A stretch of 64,000 bases of DNA, taken from the NCBI RefSeq assembly GCF_019375475.1, contig NZ_JAHXGQ010000008.1, forward strand, positions 248,001-312,000, in the 5' to 3' direction. The stretch is from Saccharothrix obliqua. GTDB lineage: Bacteria; Actinomycetota; Actinomycetes; Mycobacteriales; Pseudonocardiaceae. Both the position numbers and the translations under genes were made by a program. Shown here piece by piece: positions 1 to 7,493 of this stretch. The notes under the pieces are model-generated. The model ran no database searches. It saw only the letters and a program-made list of their open reading frames with translations, and had not been told where the DNA came from. Each line of letters begins with the position of its first letter. The stretch's first letter is position 1.

Positions 1-1
1 G

Positions 2-469
2 CCGCCGGCGGGCGCGGTGTGGCGCAACCCGCTCGCCCCGGCGACCGGCGAGATCGTCCGGCACGGCGATTTCTCGCCGTTCAACACGGTGTGGCGGGAC
101 GGGCGGGTGACCGGGGTGATCGACTGGGACTTCGCCCAGCCCGGTCGCGCGATCACCGACCTGGCGCACCTGGCGTGGTACGGCGTGCCGCTGTCGGCGG
201 ACTACCGGTCGCTGGAGTACGGCTTCGCCGACGGCGTGGACCGGGCGGCGCGGCTGCGCGACCTGTGTGCCGCGTACGGTGCGTGGACGCCGGAGGAGGT
301 GGTCGCGGAGGCCGTCGCGATGATCCGCGCGGAACGGGCGCAGATGGCGGAACTCGCCGGGCGGGGCATGGCGCCGTGGACGGACTTCGTCGCGGACGGG
401 ACGCTGCCCGGTTTCGACGCGGAGGCCGCGTGGATCGAGGAGCACCGGGCCCTGCTGCTCGGCCGCTGA
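2..469 (+). CDS. Aminoglycoside phosphotransferase-family kinase, 3' part
   Basis: C-terminal 155 residues of a phosphotransferase of the APH/choline-kinase fold; the frame is open from base 2, so the start lies outside the window. The catalytic-loop motif HGDFSPFN (HGDxxxxN type) and the metal-binding segment VIDWDFA are both intact, so the enzyme is probably active. Family members phosphorylate aminoglycosides, choline, homoserine or other small hydroxylated molecules; the substrate cannot be told from this part. The gene converges on the Rsm22-like gene with only 7 bases between the stop codons. No resistance role is implied by the sequence alone. Confidence 0.85.
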   Translation, partial: PPAGAVWRNPLAPATGEIVRHGDFSPFNTVWRDGRVTGVIDWDFAQPGRAITDLAHLAWYGVPLSADYRSLEYGFADGVDRAARLRDLCAAYGAWTPEEVVAEAVAMIRAERAQMAELAGRGMAPWTDFVADGTLPGFDAEAAWIEEHRALLLGR

Positions 470-476
470 TCCCGCG

Positions 477-1439
477 TCACGGCCACGGGTCGCCCCACTC
501 CACGTCGCGGGCGGCCCGGTAGGCGTCGGGATCGCGCTTGCTCACCACGCGGTCCCGCAGCTCGCCGTCGCCCGCGCACACCCGCAACTGCACCATTCCC
601 TTGCGGCGCAACGGGTGCCGCAGCACGCGGGACCCGGCGTGCGGTCCCGCCGCACGGGTGGCGACGACGTAGGAGAACTTCTCGTCCTCGTGGCCCAGGG
701 TCCCGGACTTCACCTGCCGGTGCAGGGAGGTCCGGGACACGCGGGCGGCGAAGTGGCACCAGTCCGCGCCCGCGATCGGGCACGCGGCCTCGTGCGGGCA
801 CGGCGCGGCGACCGACCGGCCCGCGGCGATCAGCCGGTCCCGCGCGGCGAGGACCCGCCGGTAGCCGCCGGGTGTGCCCGGCTCGACCACGACCACCGTG
901 TCCGCGACCCGGTGCATCTCGTCGATCACCTTGTCCCGCAACGGTTCCGCCAGCTCACCGAGCACATAGGACAGGGTCGCGACATCGGCCTCCGGCAACG
1001 TGGTGGTCGGGCCCAGCACGCCGCGCACCCACCGCGCGGACCGCAGCGCCGGGTGCTCCGCCGAGCGGGCCAGCCGCGCGCCGAGCGCGCTCGCCTGCTC
1101 CGCCTGCTCGAACACGGTCAGCGCCGACAGCCCCGGCCACGTCTCCACGGCCGCCCACAGCGCCGCGCCCGTGCCGCCGCCGACGTCGAGCAGCGTGCGT
1201 GGCGCGAGGCCGGGCCGCTGCGCGGCGGCCTCGCCGAGGACGTGCCGGAGCGCGGCCCAGGTGGCGGGCATCCGGTACGCCGCGTACGCGCTCGCGTCGG
1301 CCGCCGTGCGCAGGATCGGCGTGCTCGCCGCGCCGCCCTCGCGGTAACGCGCCGAGAGCCGTTCGACCACGGGCGCCAGCACCGCCGACCGCCGGTCCGC
1401 CAGCTCGTCCTCCAGCGCGCGGCGCAGCTCCTCCGACAC
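477..1439 (-). CDS. Rsm22-like small-subunit ribosome assembly methyltransferase
   Basis: A 320-residue protein of the Rsm22/METTL17 family, a SAM-fold protein associated with small ribosomal subunit assembly. The SAM-binding loop reads LLDVGGGTGAALWA. A cysteine group follows (CPHEAACPIAGADWC) that in the family ligates an iron-sulfur cluster. A longer frame opens at 1553, but I place the start at the GTG at 1439 because a G-rich Shine-Dalgarno-like stretch precedes it and the extra 38 residues are Pro/Gly/Arg-rich and unconserved in character. Catalytic activity of bacterial members is not established, so a structural or assembly role is as likely as methylation. It stands alone, convergent with the upstream kinase. 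Confidence 0.8.
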   Translation of the reverse strand: MSEELRRALEDELADRRSAVLAPVVERLSARYREGGAASTPILRTAADASAYAAYRMPATWAALRHVLGEAAAQRPGLAPRTLLDVGGGTGAALWAAVETWPGLSALTVFEQAEQASALGARLARSAEHPALRSARWVRGVLGPTTTLPEADVATLSYVLGELAEPLRDKVIDEMHRVADTVVVVEPGTPGGYRRVLAARDRLIAAGRSVAAPCPHEAACPIAGADWCHFAARVSRTSLHRQVKSGTLGHEDEKFSYVVATRAAGPHAGSRVLRHPLRRKGMVQLRVCAGDGELRDRVVSKRDPDAYRAARDVEWGDPWP

Positions 1440-1545
1440 CCGGCCCCCATTCCCCTCGACTCGGCGGCCGACCCTACCGCCCGGTGGACCGTCCGGATGT
1501 GCCGGGTTGGCGCGTGGACCGCGTGGCACGGGGTAGCTCTCCGGG

Positions 1546-2025
1546 GTGGACAAGTATCTCGGGATCTACCTGAAGGACCAGTTGGCGCTGGGCGTGCTGT
1601 GGCGGGAGCTGGCGCGCCGGGCGCAGCGGGCCAACCGGGGCACGCCGCTCGGCGGCGCGTTGGCGCGGGTGTCGCTGGGCATCGGCGAGGACGTGGACGA
1701 GTTCGCGTCGATCATGCGGCGGCTCGGCGTGCGGCCGGACCCGGTCCGCACGGCGCTGGCGACCGCCGCCGAGCGCCTGGGCCGCTTCAAGCCCAACGGC
1801 CGGTTGCGCGGCTACTCGCCGCTGAGCCGGTTCGTGGAGCTGGAGTTCCTGGTGATGGGCATCGAGGGCAAGAAGCAGCTGTGGACGACGTTGCGCGACC
1901 TCGCCGGGCTCGGCACGCGGCTCGCCGACGTCGACTTCGACCGGCTGGTGGAGCGGGCGGAGCAGCAGCGGGCCGAGCTGGAGCCGTTCCGGGAGCGGGC
2001 CGGTGCGGAGGCGCTCGGGGCCTGA
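1546..2025 (+). CDS. Conserved hypothetical protein, helical
   Basis: A 159-residue soluble protein with a GTG start. I recognise no named domain. It is rich in Leu, Arg and Glu and looks all-helical, with a segment ELEFLVMGIEGKKQLW and a C-terminal helix rich in Glu/Gln/Arg. No signal peptide or membrane segment. A TAGCTC hexamer lies exactly 6 bases before the start codon and there is no Shine-Dalgarno sequence, which suggests a leaderless transcript. It is divergent from the Rsm22-like gene and may share its promoter region. Function unknown. Confidence 0.75.
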   Translation: MDKYLGIYLKDQLALGVLWRELARRAQRANRGTPLGGALARVSLGIGEDVDEFASIMRRLGVRPDPVRTALATAAERLGRFKPNGRLRGYSPLSRFVELEFLVMGIEGKKQLWTTLRDLAGLGTRLADVDFDRLVERAEQQRAELEPFRERAGAEALGA

Positions 2026-2127
2026 CCGATCGTGGCGCCGTGTTTCGGCGGTGGTCCACCCGGTGTACTCCGTCCGGGTGCCGCGGCGTCGATCAGCGCC
2101 CGGACCGCACCGACAGGGAGGACCGCG

Positions 2128-2331
2128 ATGGCCGACGACGAGCAGCCCCTGGCCGCGAAACCGGACGCGGATGTCGCCGAACAGCAGTTCCCCGCCGTGC
2201 CGGAGGGGCTGGAACCGCTCGACGACGACGCCGGCCCGACGCCCGAGGTGGACCCCGTCCTGGAGGCCGACCCGGCCGACGTCGTCGACCAGCACCGGGT
2301 CGAGCTGGACGAGGACGAACCCCGGCGGTGA
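2128..2331 (+). CDS. Small acidic hypothetical protein
   Basis: A 67-residue, strongly acidic and Pro-rich protein with no hydrophobic core, so probably disordered. The ATG at 2128 is chosen over an upstream in-frame start at 2032 because AGGGAGGA lies at 2115-2122, ideally spaced, while the upstream extension is Gly/Pro/Ala-rich with no ribosome binding site. It precedes the DUF5709-like gene by 36 bases and is similarly acidic; the two may be functionally related. No function can be assigned. Confidence 0.7.
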   Translation: MADDEQPLAAKPDADVAEQQFPAVPEGLEPLDDDAGPTPEVDPVLEADPADVVDQHRVELDEDEPRR

Positions 2332-2355
2332 ACGTGTGGAACGAGGGCCGGTGGG

Positions 2356-2361
2356 TACAGA
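2356..2361 (+). promoter_or_regulatory. -10 element of a leaderless promoter
   Basis: TACAGA ends exactly 6 bases before the ATG at 2368 and no Shine-Dalgarno sequence is present. This is the usual spacing for actinobacterial leaderless transcripts. No convincing -35 box is seen. Confidence 0.4.
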
Positions 2362-2367
2362 GCGGGT

Positions 2368-2808
2368 ATGACCACCGACCACGACTCGCCGGGCGACGAC
2401 CTCGGCTCCTACGCCCCACCGCAGGACACCGGTGCGCCGGACGCCGTGGAGACGGACCCGGCCGCGCTGAACAGCGCCGAGGACCTGGACGAGGACCGCC
2501 TCCGCCTGGACCCGCTGGAGGCGGGCATGGACCCGCCCGAGCACTGGACGGCCGCCGACAAGTACGGCACGACACCCTACGAACAGGCCCACGCCCGCCC
2601 GCTGGACGACCGGCTCGCCGAGGAGCAGCCCGACGTCTCGGCCGACCGGCCGGCGGAGGCGCGGTCGCCGGAGACCCGCTCCGAACCCGAGCTGCCCGCC
2701 GGGTTGGGCGACGAGGTCCGCACCGAGGCCGTCGAGCGCGGCCAGTCGGCCGACGAGGCGGGCGGCTCGGTGGCCGAGGCCGAGCGCACCCCGGAGTCCG
2801 CCGACTGA
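2368..2808 (+). CDS. DUF5709-family acidic protein
   Basis: A 146-residue acidic protein. The central part, with the characteristic segment LDPLEAGMDPPEHW followed by a Tyr-Gly-Thr-Thr-Pro-like stretch and an LDDRLAEEQPD segment, matches the actinobacterial DUF5709 family. The flanks are low-complexity, rich in Asp, Glu, Pro and Ala. No signal peptide or membrane segment. Family function is unknown. A perfect hairpin spans its stop codon (see 2789-2833). Confidence 0.75.
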   Translation: MTTDHDSPGDDLGSYAPPQDTGAPDAVETDPAALNSAEDLDEDRLRLDPLEAGMDPPEHWTAADKYGTTPYEQAHARPLDDRLAEEQPDVSADRPAEARSPETRSEPELPAGLGDEVRTEAVERGQSADEAGGSVAEAERTPESAD

Positions 2809-2833
2809 GTGGACCGGCCGGCGGACTCCGGGG
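2789..2833 (+). terminator. GC hairpin spanning the DUF5709 stop codon
   Basis: Perfect 15-bp arms at 2789-2803 and 2819-2833 (left arm begins CCCCGGAGTCC) with a 15-base loop that contains the TGA at 2806-2808. No U-tract follows. It is probably the transcript-end hairpin; the left arm also encodes the last residues of the protein. Confidence 0.55.
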
Positions 2834-3076
2834 CGCGCCGGTCCGGCGGCCCGGTGCGGCTGCCGGACCGGCGGCGCCGCGCGGCCGGGCCGGTACGGCG
2901 GTGTGGAACGGCAAGCCCGGTGCGGCGGGTGCCGTCGGGCGGCCGGTGCGGCGCTGCTCGGTGGTGGCGTGGTGCCGGGCGGCCGGTTCGATTTTCGCGT
3001 GTGTGCCGGGTGGGGCCGTCCGGGCTCGACCGCGTTTCTGTCCACTGTGGACTGCGGCTTGAGGGGACTCGGCGCT

Positions 3077-3811
3077 TCAGCCTGTGCACACGGCGGCCAG
3101 TGCGGGTGGCAACCGGTGGGGGGCTCCCACTTCCGGTCTCCACTCCCAGGGTGGCACGAGGCCCGGCGTGACGGGCGACAACCCCGACAGCAGCGCCGTG
3201 AGCACACTGAGCGGGCGGGGGAAGCGGGGGAGTGGGCCCGGCACCGGGTCTTCCCCGACCAGGTGGGTGAGCGCGAACGCGCTACCCGGAGGCGCCACCG
3301 ACAGGTAGGCGGCGGGCAGGTGCTCCGCGTCCGGTAACGCGTCGAGCACGTCCACCGCGAGCACGCCCAGCGGCCGGGTGGGGTCCAGCCCCGGCGCCGC
3401 GGCCAGGACCGCGCGCGGGTCGCGCAGGTCGGCCGCCACGACGGACGCCGCGGGCGAGTCCTCCAGGATGAGCCGTGCGTGCGCGACGGTGACGGGGTCG
3501 TGGTCCACGTAGACCACCCGGGTGGCCTGGCCGTGCCGTCGTGTCACGTGGTGGGTCGGCTCCGCGGTCGGCAGTCCCGAGCCGAGGTCGAGGAACTGCC
3601 GGACGCCCCGGTCGAGCAGGTGCCGCACGGCCCGGTGCAGGAACGCCCGGTTCCGGCGGGTCAGCTCGGCCAGACCGGGCAGGTGCTGCTCGGCGAGCGC
3701 GGCGGTGTCCCGGTCGACGGGGGTGTTCAGCGTCCCCCCGAGCAGCCAGTCGTGGACGCGGGCGGGGTTGGGGTGGTCGAAGTCGCCTGGCTCGGGGCTG
3801 TCCTGGGGCAC
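3077..3811 (-). CDS. SAM-dependent methyltransferase, pfam04672 family
   Basis: A 244-residue protein of the actinobacterial S-adenosyl methyltransferase family (Methyltransf_19). The hallmark N-terminal motif NPARVHDWLLGG is present, followed by a SAM-binding loop FLDLGSGLPT and the acidic strand-2 end VVYVDHDP. The family is abundant in actinomycetes and its substrates are unknown. GTG start at 3811. The gene is divergent from the sigma-factor gene across a 478-base gap. The convergent gap on its 3' side (2809-3076) holds only the stop-spanning hairpin and a 13-bp GTCCACTGTGGAC palindrome at 3040-3052. Confidence 0.85.
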   Translation of the reverse strand: MPQDSPEPGDFDHPNPARVHDWLLGGTLNTPVDRDTAALAEQHLPGLAELTRRNRAFLHRAVRHLLDRGVRQFLDLGSGLPTAEPTHHVTRRHGQATRVVYVDHDPVTVAHARLILEDSPAASVVAADLRDPRAVLAAAPGLDPTRPLGVLAVDVLDALPDAEHLPAAYLSVAPPGSAFALTHLVGEDPVPGPLPRFPRPLSVLTALLSGLSPVTPGLVPPWEWRPEVGAPHRLPPALAAVCTG

Positions 3812-4289
3812 GGCCGATCCCTCCGGGCGCGGTGTGGTGGCCTGACGGTCGGGTCTGGCGTGGTTCGCACCTGCTCACACTGCCGGCGGACCGGACCACC
3901 GAGCGGGTGGTTCTTATGACAGGGCACGTTGCATAAAAGCTCATTCGGGTGAATATGACGGCCTTGGCACGGATTTTCGGGAGTTCGGGGACCCGTTCGG
4001 GGTGTACGCCGACGGCGTACTCACCACCGACAGCTGCGAAGAAGGGTTGAGGTTTGCTCCCCGAGGAAACGATCACGGCGGACGTGCGCCCGCGTCCACC
4101 GGCGCGGTGGAGGGCCCCCGACGCCCCGCCGTCCGGAACCGGGCGGCCCCGCCGTGCGGCGGACCGGGTTTCCGCACCCGGTGTCGCCTCGGACGGACGC
4201 GTGCCGGCCACGTCGCCGGACGGGTGTGGTGCACGGCGGACACCGCCGCGAGTGGTTCTCGGCAAGGGGACGGGCCGGGGCGACAGCCC
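3812..4289. other. Divergent intergenic region with AT-rich island
   Basis: No gene seen. Bases 3910-3975 are distinctly AT-richer than the surroundings (GTTCTTATGAC, GCATAAAAGC), which fits promoters for the divergent methyltransferase and sigma-factor genes, but I cannot pick a -35/-10 pair with proper spacing. A 17-base palindrome sits at 4004-4020. The frame open upstream of the sigma-factor gene from 4002 is not supported by composition. Confidence 0.5.
4004..4020. promoter_or_regulatory. 17-base palindrome, possible operator
   Basis: GTACGCCG-A-CGGCGTAC is a perfect inverted repeat around one central base, about 270 bases upstream of the sigma-factor start. It could be a regulator-binding site or a transcript hairpin. 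Confidence 0.35.
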
Positions 4290-4838
4290 GTGACCAGCAC
4301 CCCCGACGACGAGGACCGCGCCAAGCAGGAATTCCGGCAGTTCTACGGTGCCAACTACGACGCTCTGCGTCGCCAGATCAGCTGGTGGGACCCGGCGGTG
4401 GACCACGACGAGATCGCCGACGACGCGTTCCTCCAGACCTGGCGCCGGTGGCGGGAGCTGGACAACCCACGCGCGTTCGTCTACAAGGCGGCCCGCAACG
4501 GGCTGCGCAACGGCAGGCGCATGGTCGGGCGGCGGGCGTCGCCCATGGACCTGCACGAGGGTGACGCGGCGCTGATGGCCCGGCCGTCCGACGTCGAGAC
4601 CCGGCAGGAGTTCCAGGACGCCCTCGACCGGGTCGAGCGGCTGCCGCCGCAGTTGCGGCTGGCGGTGAAGCTCCACGCCCTCGGCTTAAGCAAAGGGGAG
4701 ATCGCGACGGTGCTCGGGTGCGGCAAGAAGACGGTGGCGAACTACCTGTCGGAGGCGCGTCGGCGGCTGAGCGGGCCCGACCCGGAGGCAGGCGGGGGCA
4801 GTGGTCCGGGGGGACGACAGGACAGAGGTGACGTGTGA
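4290..4838 (+). CDS. ECF-type RNA polymerase sigma factor
   Basis: A 182-residue group 4 sigma factor. Region 2 covers about residues 12-75 (from FRQFYGANYDALRRQISWW through AFVYKAARNGLRN). Region 4 is about 112-168 (LPPQLRLAVKLHALGLSKGEIATVLG with the recognition helix KKTVANYLSEARRRL). The GTG at 4290 gives the standard length; the open frame upstream to 4002 lacks coding character. Its stop overlaps the start of the PAS-GGDEF-EAL gene (TGATG), so the two are translationally coupled. No anti-sigma factor with membrane helices or a zinc-binding ASD is next to it, so the partner protein may play a regulatory part; that is inference. Confidence 0.85.
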   Translation: MTSTPDDEDRAKQEFRQFYGANYDALRRQISWWDPAVDHDEIADDAFLQTWRRWRELDNPRAFVYKAARNGLRNGRRMVGRRASPMDLHEGDAALMARPSDVETRQEFQDALDRVERLPPQLRLAVKLHALGLSKGEIATVLGCGKKTVANYLSEARRRLSGPDPEAGGGSGPGGRQDRGDV

Positions 4839-7036
4839 TGTGGCGGCGGGTGGCGCACCGGATCCCCGGTACCAGGGAGTACGCGCGGTGGCGGACGGCG
4901 CGGGCGGCACTGCGATGGCGCGCGCGGTCGGGTCCGCCCGCGCCGGCCGGGCCGGAGGAGGTGGCCGCCGCGCTGGACCGGCTCTTCGCCCGCGCGGCGG
5001 CGGCACCGGACGCGGAGGCGGTGCGCCGGTGGGCCGCCGCCCTGGCCGCGCACAGCCGCCTGCCGCTGACGCCCGCCGAGTTGGAGGCTCAGCTGACCGT
5101 GTTCGCCGAAGCGCTCGCGCGGCAGGCGGCCGGCCGCGATCCGGGGGAGTGGCCCGCGCAACGCGTCGGGCGGGAGCTGGCCGTGCGGTTGGCGGTGACG
5201 CCGCGGTCGTTCCAGGACGTGGTGGAGCTGATCGTGCCGTGGCTGGAAACCCTCGGCGACGCCGGTGTGGAGGGGCGGTCGAGGGTGATCGCCGGGCTGG
5301 GCGGCGGGTTCAGCGAGGGCGTGCGCGACCGCGTGCTGGGCGAACAGCTCGCCGCGGCGGTGACGTCACCGCAGCCGGACCGGCCGTGGTTCGACGCGGC
5401 GCTGGACCGGTTGCCCCGGCCGGCGTGCGCGCTCGGCCCGGACGGCACCGTGGTCCGCGCCAACGCGGCGTTGCGCGCCCTGCTCCGCGTGGACGAGCAG
5501 GGCGGTCCACCGGACCTGCGCGCGCACCTGGCGGGACCGGAGGACCGTGCGGTGCTGGACCGGGCGTTGCGCGCGGCGGGCGGTGACGGGGTCACCGGGT
5601 GCGGCGAGGCCACCGTGACCGACCCGCACGGCGTGCCGGTGGCGCGGGTGGAGGTGACCGCGCTGCGCGGTCCGGGCGGCACGTGCCAGGTGTTCCTGCA
5701 CGACGTCACGGCGTCGCGCGCGTGGCGGCAGGTCCCGCTCCCCGACCTCGACGAGGTGACGGCACTGCCGGAGCAGCGCGACTTCCTGCACCAGGTCCAG
5801 TCCACTATGGACGCCGCGGGCGCCGATGCCACGTTGGGCCTGTGCACGTTGCGGTTGCGCGAGTCGGACGAGATCACCCGCCGGTTCGGGCCGCTGGTGC
5901 GGGACTTCGTCGCGAAGGCCGTGGCGGCCCGCATCACCGCCGCCGTCGCCGGGATGCCCGCCACCACGGTGGGCCGCCTGGACCGCGACACGTTCGGCGT
6001 GCTGATCACCGACCAGGACAGCTGGCACGGCGTCACGGACACCGTGCGCCGCCTGGTGGACTGGGTGTCCGAGCCGATGTGGATCGACGACAGCGAACTG
6101 GTGCTGTCCCCGGCGGCGGGCGTCGCCGAGGCACGGCCGGGCAGCACGGCCGGGCAGCTGCTCGCCCGCGCCCGGGCCGCGTTGCACACCGGGCCGGAAC
6201 CGGGTGGCCGGTGGCGCGCCCGCCGCCGGGCCGGCGTGCGCCCGGACACCCCGCACCTGCTCGCGGGGCTCGCCGACGCCATCGACCGCGACGAACTCGT
6301 GGTGGCCTACACGCCGATCGTCCGGCTGGGCGACGGGCAGGTGGTCGGCGCGGAGGCCAGCACCTGGTGGCAGCTGCCCGACGGGGACCGGCGGCAGATC
6401 GACGACCTGGTGTCCCTGGCCGACGACATCGGGCTCACCCTGCGCTGGGGCCCCTGGATCCTGCGCCGCGTGGTGGCGCAGGCCGCGAGGTGGCGGCGGG
6501 CGCTCGGCGAGGCCGCGCCGCGGATCACCGTCAACATCCCGCGCCGGATGGCCCGGGACCGCGCGCTGGTGCCGCAGGTGGAGACCGCGTTGAGCGACGG
6601 TGCCGTGGCGGCGTCCCAGCTGATGCTGTCGATGCCGCACAGCGCGGTGCTCCAGGACAACGGGACGCCGTTGGACAACCTGGTGAAGCTCGGCGGTCTG
6701 GAAGTGCCCGTGGCGTTGGAGGGGGTGGGCATCGACTTCGCCCGCTACGACACCCTCACCCGGCTGTTCCTCCAGTCGGTGGTGATCCCGTCGCAGCTGA
6801 CGGCCACGTTGGACGCGCCTCGTGCCGAGGCCAGCAGGCAGGCGGTGGCGGAGAACCTGATCCGGATCAGCCGTTCGGTGAGCCGGGAGGTGACGGTGAA
6901 GGGCGTGCGCACCGCGGCGCAGCGGGAGACCGCGCACAAGCTGTCCGCGGCCCTCGGCCAGGGCGTCCTGTTCGGCGGACCCCAGCCGCCGGAGGACATC
7001 GCGGACCTGGTGGCGGCGGGGAGGAGCGCCGGCTGA
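4838..7036 (+). CDS. PAS / degenerate GGDEF / degenerate EAL protein
   Basis: A 732-residue cytoplasmic signalling protein. Residues 1-170 form an unassigned helical domain. About 185-290 is a PAS-like domain (LPRPACALGPDGTVVRANAA). About 300-460 is a GGDEF-like domain whose active-site strand reads RLDRDTFGV instead of GGDEF. About 475-725 is an EAL-like domain reading GAEAS in place of EAL, with VKGVRTAAQRE in place of VEGVETxxQ. Both catalytic centres look lost, so it is more likely a c-di-GMP sensor or a protein-interaction module than a cyclase or esterase. I choose ATG 4838 over GTG 4835 because AGAGGTGA lies 8 bases upstream. It is coupled to the preceding sigma factor. Confidence 0.8.
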   Translation: MWRRVAHRIPGTREYARWRTARAALRWRARSGPPAPAGPEEVAAALDRLFARAAAAPDAEAVRRWAAALAAHSRLPLTPAELEAQLTVFAEALARQAAGRDPGEWPAQRVGRELAVRLAVTPRSFQDVVELIVPWLETLGDAGVEGRSRVIAGLGGGFSEGVRDRVLGEQLAAAVTSPQPDRPWFDAALDRLPRPACALGPDGTVVRANAALRALLRVDEQGGPPDLRAHLAGPEDRAVLDRALRAAGGDGVTGCGEATVTDPHGVPVARVEVTALRGPGGTCQVFLHDVTASRAWRQVPLPDLDEVTALPEQRDFLHQVQSTMDAAGADATLGLCTLRLRESDEITRRFGPLVRDFVAKAVAARITAAVAGMPATTVGRLDRDTFGVLITDQDSWHGVTDTVRRLVDWVSEPMWIDDSELVLSPAAGVAEARPGSTAGQLLARARAALHTGPEPGGRWRARRRAGVRPDTPHLLAGLADAIDRDELVVAYTPIVRLGDGQVVGAEASTWWQLPDGDRRQIDDLVSLADDIGLTLRWGPWILRRVVAQAARWRRALGEAAPRITVNIPRRMARDRALVPQVETALSDGAVAASQLMLSMPHSAVLQDNGTPLDNLVKLGGLEVPVALEGVGIDFARYDTLTRLFLQSVVIPSQLTATLDAPRAEASRQAVAENLIRISRSVSREVTVKGVRTAAQRETAHKLSAALGQGVLFGGPQPPEDIADLVAAGRSAG

Positions 7037-7080
7037 CCCCGACCACCGGTGCACCCGCCACCCGGCAGCTCGGCGGTGCC

Positions 7081-7314
7081 ACCGCACAGCGGCACCCGCC
7101 CCGGAGGGGTACCCGTCGCCGCGCGTTGCCGCACAGCGGCACCTGCCCCCGGAGCGGTACCCGTCGCCGGCACGCCGCGGGCCGCTACCGGCTGCCCACC
7201 GCACAGCGGCACCCGCCCTGGAGCGGTACCTGTCGCCGCGCGTTGCCGCACAGCGGCACCCCGCCCCGGAGGGGTACTCGTCGCCGGCACGCCGCGGGCC
7301 GCTACCGGCTGCCC
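7081..7314. repeat. Tandem repeat, two 117-bp units
   Basis: Two nearly identical 117-bp units (7081-7197, 7198-7314). Each is built from two degenerate half-units starting GCACAGCGGCACC and containing GGTACCCGTCGCC-like text, and each ends GCCGCTACCGGCTGCCC. Partial similarity continues to about 7330. They lie in the 457-base gap 7037-7493 between the PAS-GGDEF-EAL gene and the STAND gene, where I see no gene. Open frames cross the repeats on both strands but are repeat-driven. Not a CRISPR: units are contiguous with no unique spacers. Confidence 0.8.
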
Positions 7315-7493
7315 ACCCCCGGCCGCTACCAGGCGCTGCGGGCGCCGCCTGTTACCCGCTACCGCCGCCCCCGGCCCTCGCCGCTCAGCGGAACCCGCCA
7401 CGCCACGCCACTACCCGTTGCCCGCCTCCGCCGCATCCCCCACCCCCGCCGTCCGGCGACGCCGGGCGCGAACCGAACCGGAGAACCGCCCCG

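Noticed and set aside
1440..1553. N-terminal extension of the Rsm22-like protein
   Set aside because: Pro/Gly/Arg-rich with no Shine-Dalgarno sequence; it also runs over the divergent gene start at 1546.
7081..7314. Possible CRISPR array
   Set aside because: The 117-bp units are contiguous, with no constant-length unique spacers, and no cas genes are near.
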